Shown here one piece after another: positions 9,851 through 19,119 of a stretch of 64,000 bases of DNA (its first letter is position 1; each line of letters begins with the position of its first letter). Made by a program: the position numbers and the translations under genes. The DNA is taken from the NCBI GenBank assembly GCA_964019695.1, contig OZ026522.1:16118687-16182686 (forward strand). The letters are read 5' to 3'. The DNA comes from Loripinus fragilis (Eukaryota > Mollusca > Bivalvia > Lucinida > Lucinidae). Under the pieces are notes generated by a model. The model had not been told where the DNA came from and made no database searches. It saw only the letters and a program-made list of their open reading frames with translations.

Positions 9851-10479
9851 TTATATACTCATTTTGCGATAGTTTGTTCTAATGTTAGTTATTTAAATAC
9901 CAATTTTTGACTGTTAAGTAACTAAAACAAGGCTATAACTATAATGAACTCAGTAAAACATTTTCTAAAAGTTTGCACAGACACTCAGAGTTGATTGTTT
10001 AGTACAAATTGGTTTGAAAACTCTTCTGCAAAAGGGCATATCAGGACCAGCACTTAAAAAGTTACACATCTAAATCTAAAGTACCGTCCCGACAATGTGT
10101 CGGAGCAGCAAGATGGACATGTCTAATGATGCAATGAAGATTCAAGGGCATAAACCTGTCAGCATACAGTCTCGAGAGCTACTATCGGCCAGACGACATT
10201 GATAGTGGTCCTCTTTTATATGCGACATGTGAGCCAACATGGAGAAATTTTGAGCCAGACTTTAGATGTGCTCCTGTATTTTGTATACACAAAAGCTTGG
10301 TATATTTTTATGGGTTTTACATTTTGAATTTCAATATTTTGGTGTTTTCAGAAAAAAAAATATTCATAGGTATGTCGATTTTTGTCTATATTTTAGGGGG
10401 TCACTTCTAAGCTGGACTATTTCTTTGTGACATTTCTAAAGTCACCTCATGGCTGGTCTTAATAACACGTAGATCATCA

Positions 10480-10705
10480 TGGTGTTGTTTTGAGGCAAAC
10501 ACATGGAAATTTAAATTGCCATCCGTCAACTATACAACGCCTCAGAGATCATTACCAGGCTACTGGGACAGTTAAAATCGACGCAGGTCTGGTTAGCGCT
10601 GAGCGCCAACTTACGTCGATTGTGTATCGACGATATTTACATCGACGATATCCGTCCCGCCCTGCTTCTGTCAGTGCCAGACGAATAGTAGGGCTCCAAG
10701 GGTAA
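10480..10705 (+). pseudogene. Tc1-type transposase fragment (HTH region), tentative
   Basis: The 71-codon frame reads 'STIQRLRDHYQATGTVK' followed by 'RQLTSIVYRRYLHRRYPSRP' and 'ARRIVGLQG'. This is reminiscent of the helix-turn-helix start of Tc1-like transposases (a 'ST..RL...F..TG.V' helix, a linker, then an R.RYL..R-type second helix). The GRPR linker is degraded and no catalytic DDE/D region follows. The call rests on motif resemblance only. Confidence 0.4.
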
Positions 10706-10719
10706 TTCGTGTCTGTTTT

Positions 10720-11480
10720 TATAATAAAAATATTTTATCACAATAACTTAAAATCGTGTCCAATTTCTAGACAAATTTCAAAATTGCAAATTTAGAATCA
10801 TAGGGTATTGCTATTTGATAGACTGTTGCTCTAACATTATTTATTATTTTGAAATAAAAATTAAAACATGTTTTCTGACATATTGATGTTTATTTTTGCC
10901 AAATCTCAATAAGATTGAGACATTAAAAGTTAGTAAAGATTATGAATTTAGATTTTTGCGTTTTTAAAGTCCTTCAGTGTATTCATTGCTTATAATAAGT
11001 GAAGACAGCAAAACAAATTATAATGTGTATTTGTTTTTACGCACATGTATTATTTGCGGATTTGAAAGGCATCCTTTAGTTTAATTAATGCAAAACGACG
11101 GATTCCAAGATTACTTGGGTGGAAAAGATATACTTAAAGAGACTAAGTCTGCAACTATGAATTTTTTTCGAAATTTATTATTTTCTTTTTAAATCATTTG
11201 TAAAAGTAGAATGAAGTTATGTTTTCACAATAAATCTGTTCACTAGTGCTGAAAACTGCACGGAAAAGTGAATTATCTTATAAAACAGGCGTGTTTTTCT
11301 CTTGTTGGTAATTAATTGCGTCCCTCCAATAATTATAGACAGTTAATTTTAGCATAAATGCTATTGTTTTGATACTGATAATTTGCTAAGATTTACGAAA
11401 TTGGTAAAATGTTTACCTGAATTTTTGTTATTTTACTGTGTTCTTGAAAAATAGAAACATTAGTTCTAAAATTAAAAGAT
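10720..11480. other. Very AT-rich sequence without recognised features
   Basis: There is no coding motif, tandem array or clear inverted terminus. The first copy of the LINE target duplication (11481-11495) closes the segment. Confidence 0.5.
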
Positions 11481-11495
11481 CAAAAGCTACAGACG

Positions 11496-13862
11496 TAGCC
11501 ACTCAATGTAAATGGTGACATATACTCTGATAATACAGATAAGGCAACTATACTAAATGATTATTTCACAGAACAATCATCACTTGATGACAGTAATGCA
11601 AATCTCCCTGCAGATCTAAATATTCCAGATTTCACCTTAAACTCTATATCTATAACAGCTAACGAAGTTGAATCAGTCCTAAAAGCACTTCAAACAGGTA
11701 AAGCCTCTGGTCCTGATGCTATCAATAATAGAATTCTAAAAGAGCTAGCCAAGCCCTTATCCTTTCCTCTATCTGATCTTTTCAATGCCTCTCTTAGTAA
11801 AGGAAAAGTCCCAGCTTTATGGAAGCAAGCCAATGTAACTCCAATACATAAGAAGAATGACCCTTCAGAAATCACAAATTACAGACCAATATCACTTCTA
11901 AGCACAGTTGGCAAAGTACTTGAAAAAATTGTTCACAAATATGTTTTTAATTTTCTAATGGACCATGAAGTCCTAACTACTCTTCAGTCAGGCTTTATTT
12001 CTGGAGATAGTACTGTAAATCAACTTGTAGACATTTATAACTCATTCTGTAAAGCATTAGACGAAGGTAAAGAAGTATGTGCAATATTTTGCGACATTAG
12101 CAAAGCATTTGATCGAGTATGGCATAAAGGGCTGCTCTACAAATTGCAAACAGTAGGAATAACAGGTCATCTTCTACAATGGTTCACTGATTATCTCAAC
12201 AACAGGAAACAAAGGGTAGTATTGCCAGGGGTCTTCTCACATTGGGCCGACTTAAAAGCTGGTGTGCCTCAGGGTTCCATACTTGGCCCTTTACTCTTCC
12301 TTATTTACATTAATGACATTGTACGCAATATTAACTCATCCATACGCCTCTTTGCTGATGACACTAGCCTCTATATCATAGTCGAAAACCCAATCCAAGC
12401 AGCAACTATATTAAACTCTGATCTTTCACAAATATACACATGGGCATCAAACTGGCTTGTTACCTTTAATCCATCAAAGACGGAGTCACTACTATTCTCA
12501 CGTAAACTCTTTAAACCACTTCATCCAACCCTTTACATGAATCAGCAAGACATCATCACTGTTGAGTCTCACAAACACCTGGGCCTAACCTTTACAAATG
12601 ACCTTTCATGGCATGAACACTTAAACAACATCAAAACAAAAGCTTGGCATCGTATAAATGTAATGCGAAAACTTAAATTCCAACTCAGCAGAAAATCACT
12701 ACAGATCATCTATTTTTCATTTATCAGACCGTTACTTGAATATGCTGACGTCGTGTGGGATAACTGTACGCAATTCGAGGCAAATGAACTAGAGAAAATA
12801 CAACATGAAGCTGCACGTATTGTCAGTGGTGCCACTAAGCTAGTTTCAATAGACAAATTATTAAAAGAAGTTGGGTGGGATACTCTCTCTTGCCGAAGGA
12901 AAAAACACAAACAAATACTATTCTACAAAATGATAAATGGACTATGTCCTGACTACTTGTCTTCACTTGTCCCCCCTACTGTTGGTAATAGTACAGCATA
13001 TCGTCTCCGTAATGCATCTGATTACAAATACATACGCTCAAATACTCAGTTGTATTACAATTCCTTTCTTCCCTCAGTAGTTCGCGATTGGAATGAACTA
13101 CCTCATACTACTAGATATGCACCAAGTATTAGCTCTTTCAAACGCAGTCTTAATTCTACCCCAATCGGTGTCCCTCTCTTCTATCTAGATGGCAAGCGCA
13201 TTGGTCAAATCTATCATTCTCGACTGAGAATGGAATGTAGCTCTCTTAATCACCATCTCTTTTCAAAAAACATCATTGACAGTCCGCTTTGCATTTGTGG
13301 TAGACCTGAAACTACCAAACACTACTTGTTTAAATGTAATAGATTTAATAACTTGCGCCAGGAAATGATGCAATCAATATCTCAATTATGCGAACCAACC
13401 TTAAATGCTCTTTTATATGGAGTCACAGATCTGTCTGACGAGACAAATAGGCAGCTCTTCATCATCATACAGGAGTATATATTAAGGACTAAACGATTCC
13501 AATAAATTGCCTTTAAGTAATTACTCTTTGACCTTGAGATTCACGAACTATTAAACATTTTATAATCTGTTTAAACGTTAGAAAATGAAATGTTCCATCC
13601 CCGTGGAGCCTCTTGCTATATTACTTCTAATTGAAAAGTTTCCAAACTCTCGTAGTACATTTGCGTACCAAATTTAGCATTGGTACTGAAATGGTTTTCT
13701 CTCTAAATCTCGATATTATAAGTAAAATTGATATTTTAAATGGGATACAGATTCGTATAAGTCTGGAGACTTTCTTCTGAATCCCATTTGTATACTGTAT
13801 ATTATTGTATGTCTTTATATGTTGTTCTATGTACAAAGTATACAAATAAAATATGTTTAAAC
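11496..13862 (+). mobile_element. 5'-truncated LINE with 15-bp target-site duplication
   Basis: The perfect duplication CAAAAGCTACAGACG lies at 11481-11495 and 13863-13877. Between them is a 2367-bp insert starting abruptly inside the protein-coding region and ending about 357 bases after the stop codon, with AATAAA near 13846. There is no endonuclease domain, so it is a classic 5'-truncated target-primed insertion. There is no long poly(A); the 3' end is TTTAAAC-like. The intact frame and perfect duplication suggest a young insertion. Confidence 0.9.
11499..13505 (+). CDS. Non-LTR retrotransposon reverse transcriptase (5'-truncated ORF2)
   Basis: The frame is open from 11499, just after the truncation point; the first methionine (11958) only gives a 515-residue subset. 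In order: an 'ALQTGKASGPDAINNRIL' box, 'ITNYRPISLLSTVGKVLEK', 'CDISKAFDRVWHKGLL' (motif A aspartate), 'GVPQGSILGPLLFLIYIND' (motif B), 'IRLFADDTSLY' (motif C catalytic DD), a thumb with 'HLGLTFTNDLSWHEH' and 'RPLLEYADVVWDN', and a C-terminal 'CICGRPETTKHYLFKC' (CxC...H...C knuckle-like). It copies RNA into DNA at nicked targets. It belongs to the Jockey/CR1 broad group; the exact clade is not determined. Without the apurinic endonuclease domain it cannot move itself. Confidence 0.93.
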   Translation, partial: PLNVNGDIYSDNTDKATILNDYFTEQSSLDDSNANLPADLNIPDFTLNSISITANEVESVLKALQTGKASGPDAINNRILKELAKPLSFPLSDLFNASLSKGKVPALWKQANVTPIHKKNDPSEITNYRPISLLSTVGKVLEKIVHKYVFNFLMDHEVLTTLQSGFISGDSTVNQLVDIYNSFCKALDEGKEVCAIFCDISKAFDRVWHKGLLYKLQTVGITGHLLQWFTDYLNNRKQRVVLPGVFSHWADLKAGVPQGSILGPLLFLIYINDIVRNINSSIRLFADDTSLYIIVENPIQAATILNSDLSQIYTWASNWLVTFNPSKTESLLFSRKLFKPLHPTLYMNQQDIITVESHKHLGLTFTNDLSWHEHLNNIKTKAWHRINVMRKLKFQLSRKSLQIIYFSFIRPLLEYADVVWDNCTQFEANELEKIQHEAARIVSGATKLVSIDKLLKEVGWDTLSCRRKKHKQILFYKMINGLCPDYLSSLVPPTVGNSTAYRLRNASDYKYIRSNTQLYYNSFLPSVVRDWNELPHTTRYAPSISSFKRSLNSTPIGVPLFYLDGKRIGQIYHSRLRMECSSLNHHLFSKNIIDSPLCICGRPETTKHYLFKCNRFNNLRQEMMQSISQLCEPTLNALLYGVTDLSDETNRQLFIIIQEYILRTKRFQ

Positions 13863-13879
13863 CAAAAGCTACAGACGGT

Positions 13880-14335
13880 TCAGCTTTAATAAAACGTTTC
13901 GTTCTTTCAACTCGGTGGGCCCAGTGTTTTAAAATATACACGAACGTAATTGAACAAGAATACACATTTCCCTGAACTGGCGAAGCAAAAGAGGGTGGAT
14001 CCAGATTTGGCTGCCTCATGTGGAGCAGTCTGATCTGTGTCTACACTGTTTTTGAATTTGTAATTTTGGTTCGTGTATGCATAAAACTTGTTGATCTCAG
14101 ACAAACATAAATAGAATAAATTATGTAATATTATTGCAATGGTACACACTGGACCCTTCCCCGGGGTACTATGGCGACATATATTTTCGGGCTATGTTAA
14201 AAAAGAAAAAAAACGGAGATTGAATCTTTTTCGAATCACATTTTAAGTCATAATTATTACATGTTCCAAACAAAACTCCACTTAAAATTAGATTGCTCTT
14301 TGATGTTGGATATTTATTTAAGGCATTGCTTTAAA
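13880..14335. other. AT-rich flank between two LINE insertions
   Basis: The open frames (13627-14019 and 13907-14149, minus) have no family motif. Nothing else is recognised. Confidence 0.45.
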
Positions 14336-14425
14336 ATTGTTTTTGAAATATTTCATGTATGTTATGGGCCGGAGGCCTTTATTTCAAAATAAATTATATT
14401 GATTGATTGATATTGATTGGTACAG
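14335..14425 (+). mobile_element. LINE 3' end with ATTG microsatellite tail
   Basis: ATGGGCCGGAGGCC followed by TTTATTTCAAAATAAA and an ATTGATTGATTG tail matches the form of the insert end at 33.0 kb (TGGGCTGGCGGCC...AAAATAAAC...TATTG repeats). Such a 3' end with a short repeated tail is usual for CR1/L2-like LINEs. The 5' limit is not visible. Confidence 0.5.
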
Positions 14426-14749
14426 CTAAACAGCGTTAGCGCACATTCTAGGGTTAATTGGACATCTCGGCCCAAAACGAATTCGAGAGTGCTAGCCAGA
14501 GGCGACTTCAACAATTCGAGCGCTTTCAAGCGCTCATTGTACTGGTGTCAGGCTTTACACATTACGAATAAAGATAGGTACCAGAACAACGAGCACCCGC
14601 AAGCTCTAGCATTGTTGAACTCGCCTCAGGCTACTAAAAAGGCTTCATTCGCGACAGAATCGTTTCTATATGACGGTAGCTTTTCACCCTATGCTAAAAT
14701 TTAATTTCCTGTACAATGTCGTGGTAAATTACATGTTTCTTCCCTATGA

Positions 14750-14945
14750 ATACATGGTGGCTCAATGGTAGAGTGCTTGACTCGATACCGAAGGGCTGCG
14801 GGTTCGAGTCTCACCGGCGTCACTGTGTTGTGCCCTTGAGCTAGACAAATTAATATTTGCTTAGTACTGGTTCAACCCAGGAAGACCCGTGACGACATAA
14901 CTGAAAGATTGTTGACTCAAGAATCAAATCAATCAAACAAACACA
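14750..14945 (+). mobile_element. tRNA-derived SINE, copy 2
   Basis: A-box region TGGCTCAATGGTAGAGTGC, B box GGGTTCGAGTC, core with CCCTTGAGCTAGACAAA, 'TAGTACTGGTTCAACCCAGG' and a (CAAA)n-like tail. Same family as 940-1145. Confidence 0.85.
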
Positions 14946-15249
14946 TTTCCGCGATTTAAATTGGCCTGTTACGGTTTTGCCGTTTTATGGCCCACAATTA
15001 ATTTTGCTGAAATTTAAATATAAGGTAGTTTGATCTTTGCCTTTTTACATGAGTATGTTTTTAATTTATCGACGGCATATACAGCCACGTGAATTAAAGT
15101 TTGTCACTAGTGTGTATAAACATAGATTTGTCCATGAATGTGGATATTTTAAAAGATGCAAAAACAAAAAACAAGTTGATCTCAAACATGATACCAAACA
15201 TGCGTGTGTTTATAATCGTCATGTCTATGTTGTGATTTCAGCTAACACT

Positions 15250-15320
15250 ACCATATTTCGTTCCCATAAATACCCTTATTGGTTCCCATAGAGTACGAGT
15301 CACGTGATCGCTGGAAATTT
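15250..15320 (+). repeat. Left copy of the CCATAAATACCCTT / GTACGAGTCACGTG module
   Basis: CCCATAAATACCCTTATTGG and ATAGAGTACGAGTCACGTG recur in inverted orientation at 20970-21005 and 21165-21230, flanking the DIRS-like coding remnants. They are candidate inverted terminal repeats of that element. The module also contains a CACGTG E-box. Confidence 0.55.
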
Positions 15321-15539
15321 ATCACGAGGTTGTCGTGGATGCTTGAAGCAATAAAACTTAATTAGCAACTTTTTAAACTCGTGAAAACAAGGGGTTTCGA
15401 GCTTATTCGATATTGCCTTTTGGCTGTATGCTGCATAAGGCGCTGTAAAACTGTTTGGACAGGCGTGGTCGTCTTTTTTTTGACTGACTTTGGACGTTAT
15501 TTGCTCTACAAACTTTTGGAACTTTGGCGCCGTTTAAGC

Positions 15540-15817
15540 TGGTTTAAGCCCTCCAGTAAAATATTTTACTGACCGTTCCAAGGCGGTACTTCTTTTGTGG
15601 ATATTTTGTGTTTTTTTTTTCTGTCATGTGTTTGCTATGTCTTTGTGCGCGTCTGTTTATATGTGCTTTGTGGTCACCTGCTGGGAAAGGGCTGACCTCT
15701 TGGCTCTCGTTTGTGGTGTTTAACTGTGAGTTTGTCACTTTCCCATTGGTATCCTGGGTCAGGAGTGGTACTTGATTATATCGATTCCTGATCTTTGCAC
15801 CCTTACTTACTTACTTT
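15540..15817 (+). mobile_element. 3'-end fragment of the GTNCAP retroelement, copy 1
   Basis: It starts GGTTTAAGCCCTCCAGTAAA, contains ACTGACCGTTCCAAGGCGG and GTGGTCACCTGCTGGGAAAG, and ends TTGCACCCTTACTTACTTTG. At 47338-47612 the same sequence lies directly downstream of the RT remnant, which identifies it as that element's 3' region. It is probably a 5'-truncated insertion. Confidence 0.8.
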
Positions 15818-16014
15818 GATGTCTTTTGTTTTGGAGTAATTGGGTGTGACCTATTTTTCGAACAGGCGAATAAATCAGTTTTCTGTGAAATATTTTCGGA
15901 TACGAGTTTCCCGGGGTCATAGGACGTTGAGGGCAGTAATTTTAAAGAGCAACCCGTCAGATTTGGACGATCGAAGACTGTTGTAGTCCCCTTCAGGACT
16001 GCGGGAGGATAATG

Positions 16015-16073
16015 TAACAGTCACTGGGACAAAAGATCGTTGCGCAGGCGCGAGCTCGCTTCCTGTTCCTGTA
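16015..16073 (+). promoter_or_regulatory. TATA-less, CpG-containing promoter-like block
   Basis: GTTGCGCAGGCGCGAGCTC is close to an NRF1-type site, and the following CTTCCTGTTCCTG holds ETS-type cores, immediately before an ATG at 16074. This combination is common at TATA-less housekeeping promoters in animals. It stands out against the AT-rich neighbourhood. Function is inferred from sequence only. Confidence 0.35.
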
Positions 16074-16137
16074 ATGGCTGCGCCCACTGTTTTTGAAAAA
16101 AAGTTACAGGAATTTATCAAACTAGAACCTATACAAG
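16074..16137 (+). CDS. Candidate first coding exon (MAAPTVFEKK...)
   Basis: An ATG directly after the promoter-like block opens a 21-codon stretch, MAAPTVFEKKLQEFIKLEPI followed by Q. It ends at a possible splice donor, CAAG|GTTAGC, leaving one base of the next codon. The next in-frame codon past the donor is TAG, so splicing would be needed. No matching second exon is recognised; the downstream sequence becomes the DIRS-like element. It could be the remaining 5' end of a host gene disrupted by insertions, or an element-encoded leader. Confidence 0.35.
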
Positions 16138-16824
16138 GTTAGCTTTTGAAAAAGCTTAGAACCATCGCATGGCGTTTTAGTTATTTAAGAAGAACTTTTA
16201 TAGTGTTTTATTATTGCATTTGCTGAAGCCACTCTTTTCAATGTTTCATGGGCTTCAAGCTCTGAGTATTTTTTTTTGGTTTTAGTTAACGATTTGTACA
16301 TAGGTGATACATTGGAAGCAAATAAGACAGGAAATATGTATATACCAGTAAGACTCTGCTCATGAACACACTGAATAATTGTAGAGTTTACCCCCTCCCC
16401 AGCAGTATGTATAAATTCATTCAACCGTATTCCTCAACGGAAGTCAATGCACATAATGCCTAGGGGGCATATTGAAACTGACCCATCTACATCTAGATAT
16501 TTCGTCACATTTAGTCTAGAATATCCGAAGGGCCCATCTTTGATCGGGATTCTCGCTCAGTGGTAAGGTCTCTAATAGGTCTTTTCGCTTTTAGAAGCAA
16601 TCCAGTATCCAAAGTATATCAACATTGCTCACGCAATGATGGAATTTTGGAAGTAACTTGGTCGACGGGGAGTCCGAGAAAGAACTGTAAAAGACACTGC
16701 TGTTGGGGATTTAACACCTGATCCATTTCCGCAACTTGCTAATGGAACAGGCCCGAATCGAACACGCGCCCAATGGAAGTTTACTAACGTATATCACCAG
16801 CGCTGACGTGAGATTCAGCGTGGA

Positions 16825-17650
16825 ATGACTGATTTTGTGTTATTACGTTGGAGATTTAGAATGCAAAAGGGGCGGTCCTCCTCATGTGATAGGAATACAA
16901 GTGAAAGGAATATAAGTAAAAAACGGAAATTGTTAGAAAACGAAAGTGAAAGTGACGAGGATTCTGACATTGAAATGTCAAACGAGGAAACACACCATAT
17001 TCTTGATACACAACAACCTTCTACTTCTAAGGAGTTAGATAGAATTATGTCAGATGGAGAACTGGATTCAGAGGTTGAATCAGATGATGACATTTTAAAG
17101 GAGTTAAAATTGGTTTTCAAAGGGACTTAGAAGTCTGGCCTAGCTACAGATAATGGGCTGGTAGATGTAGTGAATGAAGGTTCTCGATCGGTTGGACAAT
17201 CAGAGGAAATGAAAAGGCTATAATAGAAATTTATCAGACCATCCAACGTAGATAATTTGCTAGTGCCGTAAGTGGAACCAATCATATGACTTAACATCTT
17301 AGACAAAAGAAAGGCAGCACGTGCAGCTGTGCAGAAAACTGTGTCAAAATTTATGCCAGATTTAGCTGCGATTGTTCAACAGTTGGAACTCATAAATAAG
17401 AATAAAAAGAGCTAAAGAAAATTAATTCCTGTTTTCAAGGAAATTAAAAAAAGTTATCCACTGAGACAGTTTTAGCCCTCTCACACGCAGTTTATGTATC
17501 ATGCCAACAGCGGAAGGATGCTATAAAGTCAGAATTGGACAGTAAATTTCACAGTCTCTGTGAGCCGGCTCATCCTGTTTCTGCCACACAGTTATTTGGA
17601 GATAATTTGAATGCAGAATTGAAGGAATAAGATGACTTTAAACTTTACTA
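16825..17650 (+). pseudogene. DIRS-like gag/ORF1 remnant
   Basis: The first 101-codon frame is rich in acidic and serine residues ('ENESESDEDSDIEMSNEE', later a DGELDSEVESDDDILKELK stretch). Further pieces in shifted frames read 'DAIKSELDSKFHSLCEPAHP' and 'VSATQLFGDNLNAELKE' (near 17520-17630). These precede the RT in the order expected for ORF1 and ORF2 of DIRS-like elements. Several stops and shifts break it up. Confidence 0.6.
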
Positions 17651-17659
17651 AAAAGGAAT

Positions 17660-18350
17660 AATTTAACCTGTTGTGCAGGCTGATCCTGATGAATTTATAT
17701 GTGACATTTTTGTAAGGCAAAATCTAATGGAGGTATTAGAGTGATCCTGAACCTTAAACCCTTTAATCATCAATATGTTGACAAAATACATTTTAAGATG
17801 GAAAGTCTGAAATCTGCTATCGATGCCATGACGCCGAACTGTTTTTTGGTCAGTGTGGATTTGAAGGAAGCATTTTACTCAATCAGAATAAGGGAAATAG
17901 ATAGGAAATATTTCTCCTTCTACTGGAGGGGACAAAACACCAATTTACTTCTTTGATCATGGGCTTGAGCTCCTTTCCCCGATGTTCTAGAAAGATCTTT
18001 AAGCAGGTTTATGCAACACTTCGTAGAAAGGGACATATTAGTACAGCTTACATTGATGACTCATGTTTGCAGAGCCGCACCAAACAACAGTGTGCACAAA
18101 ATGTACCAGATGCTGTTCATTGCTTGATAATTTGGGATTTACAGTACAAGATAAGAAGTCAGTCTTAATACCAACAAAAGAAATCACATTTGTCAGCTTT
18201 ATTTTGAATTCAGCAGATATGACTGTGAGATTACCATTGGAAACGAAAGAGTCTATTTTAAAATTGTGCCTAAGTATAAATAAACGTTCACATATTACCA
18301 TAAGAGCATATTCCAGATTAATTCGTAAACTTTATAGTAGCTACTAGCTA
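17660..18350 (+). pseudogene. DIRS-like reverse transcriptase remnant
   Basis: 'RVILNLKPFNHQYVDKIHFK' starts the RT. 'VSVDLKEAFYSIRI' carries the motif A aspartate. 'GLSSFPRCSRKIFKQVYATL' is motif B, 'STAYIDDSCLQS' holds the YIDD catalytic box (18040-18075), and 'LGFTVQDKKSVLIPTKEITF' follows. Three overlapping frames are needed to read it, and a stop separates motifs A and B, so it is inactive. Confidence 0.85.
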
Positions 18351-18519
18351 CTGAACCGGGAGTAAAATATGCCCAGTTAAGGTACAAACCTTTAGAGAGA
18401 ATCAAAGAAAAACATCTTAAATTAAACAATGGCAATTTTAATTCAACTATGATCATATCCAGATCTTGTAATAGTCATATTCAGTGGTGGATTGATAATT
18501 TAGAATTTGTTTCAAACTT

Positions 18520-18890
18520 ATTTTGCATGGCAAACCTAATATGGAAATCTACACTGACAGCTCCAAGAGAGGTTGGGGGCGTATGACAAAACCAAAAACC
18601 TCCGTACAGGGGGACATTGGTCAAAGGAAGAACAGGAAGAACACATAAATGTTTTAGAACTGAGTGCTATATTTATGGGGGCTGAAAGCCTTATGTGGTT
18701 CAAAGGCCAATACACACATTCAATTATATTGTAAGAACACTTCAAGTTGTGCATATTTAAGAAATTTTTGGGGAAAGAAGAGATATTTGAATGTATAAGC
18801 TATTGATATCTGGAACTGGTGCATTTCCCACAACATTCATTAAGTATTTCTCATGTAGCAGGTTGTTAGGCTGTAGAGGCAGATGAACTT
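18520..18890 (+). pseudogene. DIRS-like RNase H remnant
   Basis: 'MEIYTDSSKRGWG' near 18541 is the first RNase H block with its catalytic aspartate. 'GGHWSKEEQEEHINVLELSA' follows with the second acidic position (E in LELSA). Stops and frame changes are frequent. In DIRS elements this domain removes the RNA strand during reverse transcription and follows the RT directly, as here. Confidence 0.7.
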
Positions 18891-19119
18891 TCTATGCAGC
18901 TTAATCTTAATGAGGGCCTTGAATGGGCTTTAGATATGGACATTTTCAGGAGATTTATGTGTAGGTTTGGCAAGCCCAACATTGATCTTTTTGCCTTAGG
19001 CTCCATCATAAACTTGAAAAACACATGTCATTTAGACAAGATCCTAATGCAATGGCAGTGGATGCCTTTTCAGTATCTTGGACTAAACAATATGTCTATA
19101 TTTTGCACCTTTCAGCGCC

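Larger units (their letters stand above)
8510..10085 (+). pseudogene. Fossil reverse transcriptase (GTNCAP / YLDD type), split by three MITEs
   Basis: Translated pieces match, in order, the copy at 46.2-47.3 kb: 'ARFIWLVIRNAFFSSEQP' (8640-8695), 'WSCQKVYGDLHCLLDSIFIR' (8710-8770), 'IPMGTICGPLVADLFLF' (9037-9090), 'GAFNSFARYLDN' with the catalytic motif decayed to YLDN (9384-9425), 'NIYEKPDDFNIEIVYFPF' (9555-9610) and a tail with VCSNVSYLNT, HFLKVC and LLQKGIS equivalents (9865-10040). Stops and frameshifts abound. The MITEs at 8783-9021, 9141-9377 and 9655-9850 separate the pieces. The RT resembles Penelope-like elements in general layout, but the clade is uncertain. Confidence 0.75.

Noticed and set aside
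9521..9882. Two overlapping open frames of 79-83 codons
   Set aside because: They combine the end of the fossil RT with the GGGGAACA-rich insert; the open length comes from the repeated word.
12710..12910. 66-codon minus-strand frame inside the LINE
   Set aside because: Antisense shadow of the intact reverse transcriptase.
16815..17120. 101-codon serine-rich minus-strand frame
   Set aside because: It mirrors the acidic gag-like frame on the plus strand; the plus strand agrees with the order of a DIRS element.
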